A DNA stretch of 64,000 nucleotides from Pseudomonas frederiksbergensis (GTDB lineage Bacteria > Pseudomonadota > Gammaproteobacteria > Pseudomonadales > Pseudomonadaceae): assembly GCF_900105495.1 (NCBI RefSeq), contig NZ_FNTF01000002.1, positions 6,216,001 through 6,280,000 on the forward strand. Reading direction: 5' to 3'. The notes beneath the pieces are model-generated. The model was not told where the DNA came from. It ran no database searches and saw only the letters and a program-made list of their open reading frames with translations. Each line of letters starts with the position of its first letter. Within the stretch, counting starts at the first letter, position 1. Positions 1 to 7,927 of the stretch are shown here, one piece after another. The position numbers and the translations under genes were made by a program.

Positions 1-163
1 TCAGGCCCAATGCGTCGAGCCGCGCGAGGATCAGTTCGTGGTTACCGCCCGGATCGACCACGATGGCCTTTTTGGTGATCGGATCGCCGATGATCGTGCA
101 GTTGCACTGCAAGGGGCCGACGGGGAAGGTTTCGCGGATGAGGGCAGTATTGGGGGTTTGCAT
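1..163 (-). CDS. MBL-fold metallo-hydrolase, N-terminal part only
   Basis: The minus strand opens with an ATG at 163 and reads 54 codons without a stop to the window edge, so the C-terminal part lies outside. The peptide begins MQTPNTALIRETFPVGPLQC and continues with a beta-hairpin and a VVDPGG turn. This is the typical N-terminus of small metallo-beta-lactamase-fold hydrolases of the YcbL/glyoxalase II type, where the DPGG turn precedes the metal-binding HxHxDH motif. The HxHxDH motif is not in the window, so enzyme activity cannot be judged. The exact substrate is unknown. Family assignment is from sequence pattern only. Confidence 0.75.
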   Translation of the reverse strand, partial: MQTPNTALIRETFPVGPLQCNCTIIGDPITKKAIVVDPGGNHELILARLDALGL

Positions 164-330
164 GGGTTAAATCCTGGTGCCAGGGCTGGGTACTGCGGTT
201 GTGATCCGCAAAATTGATAGGTTATCCTCGCGCCGCGCCAGTTTTGAAACAAGACGGCAGGAAGCCAATGCCTGGTTCAAACGACTCTTGAAGCGTTTTT
301 TCTAACGCTCAGCCCAAAAAGGATAATCCC

Positions 331-393
331 ATGCAAGAAGACTATCTCCTTCATCAGGACATTAAAGGTATCGAAGCCTGGGCACAGGTCTGA
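331..393 (+). CDS. Possible 20-codon leader peptide or gene remnant
   Basis: An ATG at 331 is preceded by an AAAAGGA ribosome-binding sequence and opens a 20-codon frame that stops three bases before the ATG of the phosphatase at 397. The predicted peptide is MQEDYLLHQDIKGIEAWAQV. The good ribosome site and the tight spacing suggest translational coupling, either as a leader peptide or as the 5' end left from an upstream partner gene after deletion. I recognise no family. Chance cannot be excluded at this length. Confidence 0.3.
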   Translation: MQEDYLLHQDIKGIEAWAQV

Positions 394-396
394 ACC

Positions 397-1167
397 ATGC
401 CTGAGATCCCGATAGACTTCAGCTGTAAAACGACCTGCGCGTTTGTGCCAGGACGCTCGCACCTCAAGACTCAAACCCCTTGCCAGGACTATGTCGCGGC
501 CAGAGAGTCCAACGAGGTGACCTGCATTTCATTGGCCAATGGGGCCGGCTCCCCAGCCAGCTCTGCAATCGGCGCCCAGGTAGCGGTCACGGCGACCCTG
601 GCCTTTGTCTGCAAAAACTTTGAAAGCCTCTGGCAAAACATGGACAAACACAACGCGAAGGCAGCCCAGCGTCTGGTTAATCGCTGCCTCGATGCGTTCA
701 GGCGTAAATCTGCAAAACTTGGCGGCGAGATCAATGACCTGGCCTGCAACTTGTCATTCGTCGCTTACTCACGAGGCCGCTACCTGGCAGGCCACTTGGG
801 CGATGGCGTTATCGCAAGCGCTGATGCGGACGGACAACTTCAGGCCCTTTCTCATCCGGAAAACGGCGAGCTCGCCAACACCGCCCTGTTTCTGACTGAC
901 CATAAAGCGGCGTCGCGACTCAGGTTGTACCGTGGGCCAATCGAAGCCACGACTGGCTTCGCGATCATGAGCGAAGGCAGCGCAGAAAGCCTCTATGAAA
1001 AATCCAGCGGCGTCCCCGCCCCGGCGCTTCAAAAGCTACTGGAGTTGAATGCAACGCTGCCCAGAAAAAAAATGAAGGAAGTGCTGGCTGACAACCTGCA
1101 ACAGTCCATTGCCAGTAAAACCGAAGATGACTGCTCCCTGGGCTTACTGTCGATCCTGAAGCCCTGA
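397..1167 (+). CDS. PP2C-family (PPM) protein phosphatase, metal site altered
   Basis: The 256-residue protein has the layout of the PP2C_2 (PPM-type) serine/threonine phosphatases: a CQD start of the core at residues 29-31, a LANGAGS segment at 46-52, GHLGDG at 131-136 and EDDCSLG near 243-249. In this family the second motif is normally ADGAGS, whose Asp binds the metal pair; here it is Asn48 (codon AAT at 538-540). The other two acidic positions, Asp135 and Asp244/245, are kept. Activity may therefore be lost or changed. No kinase or VWA partner, which often accompany such phosphatases, is present nearby. No signal peptide or membrane segment is visible, so it is probably cytoplasmic. Confidence 0.75.
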   Translation: MPEIPIDFSCKTTCAFVPGRSHLKTQTPCQDYVAARESNEVTCISLANGAGSPASSAIGAQVAVTATLAFVCKNFESLWQNMDKHNAKAAQRLVNRCLDAFRRKSAKLGGEINDLACNLSFVAYSRGRYLAGHLGDGVIASADADGQLQALSHPENGELANTALFLTDHKAASRLRLYRGPIEATTGFAIMSEGSAESLYEKSSGVPAPALQKLLELNATLPRKKMKEVLADNLQQSIASKTEDDCSLGLLSILKP

Positions 1168-1221
1168 ATCGACGTGAGGCAAACGCCCCGGAGTGACTGC
1201 CTCCGAGGAGAAATGACCGAA

Positions 1222-1256
1222 ACCTCTGATCGCAAGGCCCACCTTGTGCCAGAGGT
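1222..1256. terminator. Hairpin between convergent genes
   Basis: A two-part stem (ACCTCTG/CAGAGGT outside, CAAGG/CCTTG inside) lies between the phosphatase stop at 1167 and the regulator stop at 1270. The following T-run is short on both strands, so it may be a weak bidirectional terminator. Confidence 0.4.
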
Positions 1257-1269
1257 CTTTAATCGGTGA

Positions 1270-4005
1270 TTACTGCAATACACCCAACTCTTTCGCCCTG
1301 GCGACCGCCTGCGTGCGCCGTTCAACCCCAAGCTTGCTGTTGATATGGCTGGCATGGGTTTTCACCGTGTGCAGCGAAATAAACAACTGATCGCTGATTT
1401 CCTGATTCGAACAGCCTTGGGCAATCAGTCGCAGGACGGCCATTTCCCGCGTACTGAGTTGTTCCGCTGCGGCGGATGACTCCGCCGGACGGGCTGACAC
1501 TGCCGGAAGCTGCTCTGAAAGGCTCTGCGAAACGGGCGTCGGCACACCGAGTTGAAGTTGGGTACGCAGCCAGTCCGGATGTTCAGCCAACAACCGGTCA
1601 AACGGTTGCAGCACTCCACCGGCCGCCGCTTCCAGCGCCTGACCCAGGGCCTTGCGGGCCTCGGGTTCACGCCCATTCCCAAGCAATAACGTCACTTTTT
1701 GAGTCAGCGCCATCACGCTGAGCAGCTGCCTGCCGGTTTGCTGCCCATGCTCAAGCAACGCGTTCAATCGTCCTTCGGCCAGCATCGGTTGCCCCTGAAT
1801 GACCTCCAGCAAGGCCTGTTGCAACTCGATATGCAGCGGTAGTTGCGGATGGAACTCTGGAGGGGCCGCCGCGTGTTCGCCGTTGTAGGTCTGCCCCAAG
1901 CGAGCGAGCCAGGCTTCGGCCAGGTCGGTGCGCCCCTGCGATAGCCAGAGTTCGCATTTGACCAGGGTAATCATCGCCAGGTAGTAGATCGGCGGCACAT
2001 CCCAGATGTGCATCAGGCGCTCGGCTTCGGCAAGTTCGGCGAAGGCTTTGGCGAATTCGCCGCTGCTGCCCTCAAGCCTGGCGATCACGCAGTGACCGAT
2101 CAATACGCTGATGTCCCGACAGGCGCGTGCCTCATTCAAACCGGCTTGCAAGCGTGCGCGCGCAGCTTGGGGCTGCAAGCGCAGGGCTAGCAAAAAGCCT
2201 TCGTACAGAATCAGTCGGGCGCGCACGGCATAAAGTCGTTGCGGGGATAACGGTTGCAGCCGTTGCAGCCCCTGGCGCACCTCATCCAGTGCACGCAGGA
2301 TTTCCCCTCGCGCTTGCAGTACGCGAGCGCGATCGTAATGGGCCAGCGCTTCGAACAGCGGGTTGCCGACCCGTTGCGCCAACTCCAGAGATTCTCGGTT
2401 CAACTCGCGGGCACGCCACAAGTCGCCATCGGCAATGGCCAGGTTGGACAGGGTCGAGAGGCACATCAGGCGTTGCCCGTAGCGTTTAGCGGGCAGGCTC
2501 TCCTGCGCTTCGGTGCAATAGCGCAGCGTCAGCTCACGATTGCCGCGCCCGCGAGCAATGATCCCGCTCAGGGCCAGCCATTGCGCCAGCATGGATTTCT
2601 GCGCAGTGGCCGATGGGGCCGGCAGGAAGCGGCTCAAATGGCTGACCAATTCCTCGGCGGCGTCCAGTTGACAAGCCAGCCCCAACGCCCAGCTGTACAG
2701 CACAATCAGCCGTGGGGTGCTGATCAGCAGGCTGTCGGGCAAATCCATTTTCCAGCGCAGCAACATGCCGACGTTCTGTTCGGCCAGCAATTGTTCTTCG
2801 GAGAGGTTCTGCACCAGGTTCGCCGCGACGTCCAGGTGCCCGGCACGCAGCGCCTGCTCAACCGCCTCGTCGAGCAGCCCTTGGGCATTGAACCAGCGAC
2901 AGGCGCGCAGGTGCAGGCTGGCCGCCGGCACCATCGCTTGAGCGGTAGGCCGGGTGCGCAACAGGTCGGAAAACAAATGGTGGTAGCGATACCAGTGACC
3001 GTTTTCATCCAGTGGCACCAGGAACACCTGGTGGGCCAGCAGAAAACGCAGGATCTCGGCACTGTCATGGGCTTCGCGAACGGCATCGCACAGTTCGCTG
3101 CAAAAGCGCTCCTGAGGGGCGGTGTCGTAAAGGAACGACTGCACCTCGGCAGGCAGACAATCGATGACTTCTTCCAGCAGATAATCGCGGATCAGCCCTT
3201 CCCCGCCATGCAAGGTCTGCGGCAAAGCCCCTTGGGAGCCCGCTTCAGACGCTGCCAACAGCCAGAAACGCAATCCGGCAACCCAACCTTCGCTGCGCTG
3301 GATGAGGCTTTCCAGCGCTTCGCCGCGCAAGGAACTGCTGTGCCGATCAAGCAAGGTCAAGGCTTCATCGTGAGTCAGGCGCAAGTCCTGTTCATTCAAC
3401 TCGAGCAATTGCCGCGACAGCCGCAGGCGCGCCAGATGCCAGTCCGGCCGCTGTCGACTGGTGACCATCACCAGTAAACCGTCAGGCAAGTGATTGAGGA
3501 AAAATTGCAGGCAGCGATCGAGAACCGGACCCTGTGCCAGATGGTAGTCATCCAGCACCAACAGCAGGGGCGTATTCGTTGACAGGTGCACGGCCAACTC
3601 ATCGAGCAAACCGTCCAGCCATTCCTCAAAGGCAAACGGCTGGTGCCGCTGCCGCATTTTCAGCAGCCCCAGGGACTGGCTGCCCAGTTGCGGAAAAAAG
3701 TCCTGGAGGCCTTCGAGCATCCGCTCAAGAAAACGTCCGGGATCGCTGTCTCGCGGACTTAACCCCAGCCACAGACTTTGCCAGTGAGCCGGCAAGCCCT
3801 GACAGAACTCCACCGCCAACGAACTCTTGCCAAACCCTGCCGGAGCGCTGACCAGCAACAACCTGCCGCCGAGGCCCGCACTCAGGCGCTCGCACAGACG
3901 AGGTCGCAGGACATGGCCGTCAGGCAACGGAGGCCGAAAAAAACGCCCGTCCAGTGCCGCGACGGCAACGCTTGCAGGGCCCGGGGGTGGGGACAGATCA
4001 GTCAT
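1270..4005 (-). CDS. LuxR-family ATP-dependent regulator, MalT type
   Basis: This 911-residue protein has the build of the large ATP-binding LuxR (MalT/LAL) regulators. A Walker A motif (APAGFGKSS, about residues 54-62) and a Walker B-like LLLVLDDYH lie in the N-terminal STAND ATPase domain. A long helical repeat middle follows, and the C-terminus is a LuxR helix-turn-helix (LSTREMAVLRLIAQG...TVKTH). Such proteins switch on target promoters when an inducer and ATP drive multimerisation. It lies downstream of, and on the same strand as, the acyl-CoA ligase/DUF1302/DUF1329 genes. From memory this matches the P. putida PP_0763-PP_0767 locus, so it is the likely activator of that set; the inducer is unknown. 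The ATG at 4005 fits the family start. Confidence 0.88.
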   Translation of the reverse strand: MTDLSPPPGPASVAVAALDGRFFRPPLPDGHVLRPRLCERLSAGLGGRLLLVSAPAGFGKSSLAVEFCQGLPAHWQSLWLGLSPRDSDPGRFLERMLEGLQDFFPQLGSQSLGLLKMRQRHQPFAFEEWLDGLLDELAVHLSTNTPLLLVLDDYHLAQGPVLDRCLQFFLNHLPDGLLVMVTSRQRPDWHLARLRLSRQLLELNEQDLRLTHDEALTLLDRHSSSLRGEALESLIQRSEGWVAGLRFWLLAASEAGSQGALPQTLHGGEGLIRDYLLEEVIDCLPAEVQSFLYDTAPQERFCSELCDAVREAHDSAEILRFLLAHQVFLVPLDENGHWYRYHHLFSDLLRTRPTAQAMVPAASLHLRACRWFNAQGLLDEAVEQALRAGHLDVAANLVQNLSEEQLLAEQNVGMLLRWKMDLPDSLLISTPRLIVLYSWALGLACQLDAAEELVSHLSRFLPAPSATAQKSMLAQWLALSGIIARGRGNRELTLRYCTEAQESLPAKRYGQRLMCLSTLSNLAIADGDLWRARELNRESLELAQRVGNPLFEALAHYDRARVLQARGEILRALDEVRQGLQRLQPLSPQRLYAVRARLILYEGFLLALRLQPQAARARLQAGLNEARACRDISVLIGHCVIARLEGSSGEFAKAFAELAEAERLMHIWDVPPIYYLAMITLVKCELWLSQGRTDLAEAWLARLGQTYNGEHAAAPPEFHPQLPLHIELQQALLEVIQGQPMLAEGRLNALLEHGQQTGRQLLSVMALTQKVTLLLGNGREPEARKALGQALEAAAGGVLQPFDRLLAEHPDWLRTQLQLGVPTPVSQSLSEQLPAVSARPAESSAAAEQLSTREMAVLRLIAQGCSNQEISDQLFISLHTVKTHASHINSKLGVERRTQAVARAKELGVLQ

Positions 4006-4137
4006 GGCCGGCTCTTGTTTGAAATGCTGTTGGCGGCGTTGCAGATGTCCGCAGCCTAGCGGTAAACGAAGAGGGAATGAAGGTTATTGCTACAAATGGC
4101 TACAAAAAGAATACAAGCAATGCCTGATCTGAACTCA

Positions 4138-4184
4138 CCTTGTAGCAGCTGTCGAGCCTGCGAGGCTCGACAGCTGCTACAAGG
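4138..4184. repeat. Perfect 22-bp REP-like palindrome
   Basis: Arms of 22 bp (4138-4159 and 4163-4184) are exact reverse complements around a 3-bp loop, with a core TGTAGCAGCTGTCGAGCC. It lies between the regulator start and the DUF1329 terminator, outside any gene. Its form and intergenic position are those of Pseudomonas REP-type palindromes, and it differs in sequence from the other REP families in the window. Confidence 0.75.
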
Positions 4185-4205
4185 AATTGTTATGGCCGTA
4201 AAAAA

Positions 4206-4230
4206 AACGCCCCGAACCAGTCGGGGCGTT
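4206..4230 (-). terminator. Rho-independent terminator after DUF1329 gene
   Basis: A 10-bp stem with CGCCCCGA/TCGGGGCG at its core is flanked by an A-run on the left and a T-run on the right, about 30 bp after the DUF1329 stop. It can work on both strands, but its natural client is the minus-strand operon. Confidence 0.85.
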
Positions 4231-4261
4231 TTTCGAGGATGCGGCCTCTGTTCAGGGCAGC

Positions 4262-5626
4262 TTAGCGAACACCATCCTGGCGCAGCGCGGCCGGGGTGAA
4301 GTCGCTGGTAGTGGCGGTGAAGCCAAAGTCGTACGCCGATTTCTCTTCGTTCTTCATGCCCAGCGCCAGGTAGCGGCCCGATTGCAGGTCGTACAAGGTT
4401 TCCAGGGTGTACCACGGCACTTGGACGTTGTAGTAGTTCTGGGAGTGAGCTTCCGCCACACGCCACAGTTGATTACGACCGTCGTAGTGGTCGATCACCG
4501 CTGCTTGCCAGGTGTCTTCGTCGATGTAGAAGTCACGCTTGGCATAGATGTGACGCTGACCTTCCTTCAAGGTAGCCACCACATGCCAGACCCGGCGCAG
4601 CTCGTAACGAGTCAGGTCCTGGTTGATGTGACCGGCCTTGATGATGTCGTCGTACTTGAGTTGCGGCGAGTCGAGTTTGTAGGCGTCGGAGGCGATGTAC
4701 ATCTCTTTCTTGCCTTCGAGTTTCCAGTCGTAACGATCCGGCGCACCGTTGTACATGTCCAGATTGTCGGAGGTACGCAGGCCGTCGGCTGCAGTACCCG
4801 GCCCGTCATAGGACACTTGTGGTGCGCGACGCACACGACGCTGACCGGCGTTGTAGACCCACGCCGAACGTGGCTCTTTCACCTGGTCGAGGGTTTCGTG
4901 CACCAGCAGCACACCACCGGCCAGACGTGCCGGCGCGGTCACTTTCTGCTTGAAGTAGAACAGGATGTTGCCCGGGTTCGCCGGATCGTAATCCTTCATC
5001 TTGTCGCGGAATACGAACTGATCCTGGAAGTACACCAGGCTGTACGAGCCGTTCGGCTGCGGCGTGGCCTGGGTCACCAGACGGGTCACGCTGCCACCGC
5101 GATAACGGGTGATGTGGTTCCAGATGACTTCGACGCCGGTCTTCGGAATCGGGAATGGAATGGCGGTTTCGAAGTTCTCCAGACCGTTGCCGCCGGACAC
5201 CAGGTTAGTGGACGTGGCGTTTTTCTTGATGGAGGCAAACACGGCATCCGGCACGGTCGCGCCGCGATGGGACGGGTAGACCGGCATTTTGAAGGTTTCC
5301 GGGTAGCGCTTGAACATCGCGTACTGGCCCGGTGCGAGTTTGTCCTTGTACTGGTCGACATTCTGCGCGGTGATGGTGAACAGTGGTTTTTCACTGGCGA
5401 ACGGGTCGGACAGGAAACCTTTGCTGTCGGCGGTGCCGGCGTTTTTCGCCATCGGCTTCCAGGCCGGGATCGATCCGTCGGCGTTACCCGCCATTTCGGC
5501 GCCCATCGGCGTCAGGCTCTTGCCCAGTTTGTCCGCTTCGGCCGCAGGGACCGCCGCCATGACGCCGGTCGCCAGCAGCGAAAGCCCCAGAACACCGACG
5601 TGGAACAGACTCTTTGTTATTTTCAT
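4262..5626 (-). CDS. DUF1329 exported protein
   Basis: This 454-residue protein starts with a signal peptide (MKITKSLFHVGVLGLSLLAT then an AVPAAEA cleavage region) and is otherwise a typical DUF1329 protein, a family related to the LolA/LolB lipoprotein-carrier fold. Recognisable segments include IPAWKP, FKRYPETFKMPVYPSHR and WHVVATLKEGQRHIYAKRDFYIDED. DUF1329 genes nearly always lie beside a DUF1302 outer-membrane gene, as here, with a 28-bp gap. The pair is often near fatty acid, sterol or aromatic uptake genes and is thought to serve export or import of hydrophobic substrates across the envelope. Its substrate is not known. Translation starts at the ATG at 5626, just before the signal peptide. 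Confidence 0.9.
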   Translation of the reverse strand: MKITKSLFHVGVLGLSLLATGVMAAVPAAEADKLGKSLTPMGAEMAGNADGSIPAWKPMAKNAGTADSKGFLSDPFASEKPLFTITAQNVDQYKDKLAPGQYAMFKRYPETFKMPVYPSHRGATVPDAVFASIKKNATSTNLVSGGNGLENFETAIPFPIPKTGVEVIWNHITRYRGGSVTRLVTQATPQPNGSYSLVYFQDQFVFRDKMKDYDPANPGNILFYFKQKVTAPARLAGGVLLVHETLDQVKEPRSAWVYNAGQRRVRRAPQVSYDGPGTAADGLRTSDNLDMYNGAPDRYDWKLEGKKEMYIASDAYKLDSPQLKYDDIIKAGHINQDLTRYELRRVWHVVATLKEGQRHIYAKRDFYIDEDTWQAAVIDHYDGRNQLWRVAEAHSQNYYNVQVPWYTLETLYDLQSGRYLALGMKNEEKSAYDFGFTATTSDFTPAALRQDGVR

Positions 5627-5654
5627 AGGTGTGTTCGTCCTGATAATGCAGTGC

Positions 5655-7591
5655 TTAGAAGTTCACGCCGAAGCTGAGCGCAACGAAATCGCGGTCATCG
5701 ACGGTGGTGTACTTGCCATCAAAGAAGTTGGTGTAGGCCAGGCTCGCGGTGTAGGTGTTCTGATACTCGGCATCCACACCCAGGCTCACCGCTTTGCGGC
5801 CTTCCTCGAAGTTGCCGCCAGGGCCAGGCGAGTAGCCTTCCACGTCATGAGACCAGGCCACGTTCGGCTTGAGGTTCACACCAGCGAAAACGTCGTTGTA
5901 TTCCCAGATGGCGCGACCACGGTAGCCCCAGGAGTTTGCGGTGGTGAACCCGTCGTTTTCGCAGTAGCGACTGACGTTGTTTTGCGGTCCGCCTGCCAGG
6001 GTAGAAGTGTTCAATGCCACGCATTGACCCGCAGACAATGGACCAGGGCCGTAGCTCGGGTCACGGCCGTAACGCGCTTTGTTAGTGCTTTCCAGACCGC
6101 CAACGTGAGTAAAGCCGACCTCGCCCACCAGGGTCAGTCGCTCGGCGCCCATCACTTGGTCGAAGAAGTGGGTAAGGGTCGTCTGGAGCTGGGTCACTTC
6201 CTTGCGGCGATAGCCTTTTTGATCCTGTCCTGGCGTCCCCTGGAGCACGGAAACGTTAGGGTTCAGCGGCGTCAGACCGGAAAACAGAATGTCGGTGGTG
6301 TTGAGCTGAACGGGAGCATTCGGCCGGTAGCTGACTTCACCGCTCCACGCAGTACCTGTCGGTAGCGTGGTGGAGAAGCTCAAGCCATACAGGCGAATAT
6401 CTTCAGGGTACTCGACGTAGTAGCTGGAATTACCGGCCACGTTCAATGGCAACAAGGTCGGTGCCAGGTTACGCGCGACAGCGAGAGGAACACCCCTGGC
6501 CGTCAGCGCGCCTACCAGGCCCGCCGCGCTGTAAGCGCTCGCCGGAGCACCCTTGCCGCTGAAAATCGGCGCACGGCTGTGGTAGTTCATGAAGTAGGCG
6601 CCGAACTCGGTGTCCAGCGGATCGAACATGTATTTGAAGGACACGCCGAATTGCCCGCTGTCACGGGCATCGCGATCCGGACCGCGACGAACGATTACGC
6701 CTTCATCCGGGTCCCCCAGGTGACGCCCCTGGCAGCCAGGGTGTTGATGCTGGCATTACGCAACGAAGCCGGCAGCCCCGCCGCCGCCAATGCGCTGTTG
6801 AGCCCGTTACGGGTGCGCAGTACGGCCAGATTGTTGTCGCAGCCATCCGAAATCACGTCCGGTTGCGAGAAGAAGGTGCCGCAGTTGTCGGTGACGGTCT
6901 GGTCCCATTCGAGCTGGTAGAAGGCTTCGGTCGAGAGGTTCTCGGTGAGACTCTGCGAGACGTAGAACATGTTGACCGGGATCAGGCCTTCCTTGATCTC
7001 GGCACCGGGACGACGGAACGCGGACACGTCGATCGGGTTGATCGAGTTGATACCACCGCCGATGAAGGTACTTTCACCCCAACTTACTACTTGCTTGCCC
7101 AGGCGCACGGAGCCCGGCTGATCGGCAACGGCGTAGTTGTGGTAGACGAAAGCGTCGAGGATCTGACCGCCGGAGGACTTGGCGCCTTCCTTGCGGTTGT
7201 TGTCGCTGATGTCCTTGAACGGACGGCTTTCGTCCTTGAGTTCAAAGTCGTACCAGTATTTGCCACGGACGAAAACGCCGGTGTCGCCATATTTCAATTC
7301 AAGGTCATGGATACCCTTGAAGATCTTGGAGAACGTTTCGCCACTCTTGAAGTTCAGGTGACCGTCGTCGGAGGTCTGGGACAGGCCACGGCCGCCGTTG
7401 TTGACGCCGATGAGGTTCTTGTTGGGACTTTGAGTCGACCAGCTGGAACCGATCGACAGGGACGAGTCGAACTGACCTTCGATTTCCCCAACGTTGAAAC
7501 TGACGCCGAATGCTGGCCCGGCGAGCGAAGAGGCAAGACTGACCGCCAGGGGCAGTTTTGCCCGGCGCCAGAACTGGTTTACTGATGTCAT
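5655..7591 (-). pseudogene. DUF1302 outer-membrane porin-like protein, frameshifted
   Basis: Two consecutive minus-strand frames together make one DUF1302 protein of about 645 residues. The first part starts at the ATG at 7591 (GGAG ribosome site upstream) with a signal peptide (MTSVNQFWRRAKLPLAVSLA), and keeps the family's beta-rich N-terminus (GKQVVSWGESTFIGGGINSI). It ends prematurely after VTWGTRMKA. The second part resumes in another frame with GDPDEGVIVRRGPDRDARDS and SFKYMFDPLDTEFGAYFMNY and runs to the normal C-terminal VALSFGVNF. The reading frames meet at a run of five C at 6713-6717, and the total length is one base short of a multiple of three. It is either a fresh pseudogene or a sequence error. 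DUF1302 proteins are predicted outer-membrane channels paired with DUF1329. Confidence 0.85.
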
Positions 7592-7927
7592 CGACGCTAC
7601 TCCATGTGCATTATTGTTATGGCAGTGAGCACTTTTAAAAACGCTTGGATGACGGGGAGCCAAGGTGTCCCCAAGTCATTCCAAAGTTGCATCGCCCCGG
7701 TTTGTGCGTTTGCCCCGTTCTTAAAAATCCTTGAGCGGACTATAGCCAGCAGGTAGTACTGCTTGATCCCTCTAAAGTGTGATTTGCAGCTGCCAGCCAC
7801 TCTGGAACAGTCCTTTGCCAAGCCGACACCCGTCGGCACGGCAAGAATGGCTGAAATTTCAGATTTGACAAGCCAAGCGCTTGCTTGGTGGGGCTGGCGT
7901 GCCCTTTTTGGGCACGCCAGGTGACGC
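7592..7927. other. Non-coding gap upstream of DUF1302
   Basis: I see no gene here. It should hold the promoter of the DUF1302-DUF1329 pair. Near its right end are a CCAAGC/GCTTGG palindrome at 7873-7888 and the 11-bp hairpin described separately. Confidence 0.5.
7894..7920 (-). terminator. 11-bp hairpin after acyl-CoA ligase gene
   Basis: CTGGCGTGCCC and its exact complement flank a TTTTT loop only seven bases past the stop of the ligase gene. There is no clear U-run after the stem on the minus strand, so it may be a 3'-end protecting hairpin rather than a strong terminator. Confidence 0.5.

Noticed and set aside
2254..3477. Plus-strand open frame of about 407 codons
   Set aside because: It mirrors the GC-rich LuxR regulator gene; its Gln/Arg-rich translation is typical of antisense shadow.
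6713..6717. Phase variation of the DUF1302 gene by the C5 run
   Set aside because: Five bases is too short for efficient slippage; a mutation or read error is more likely.
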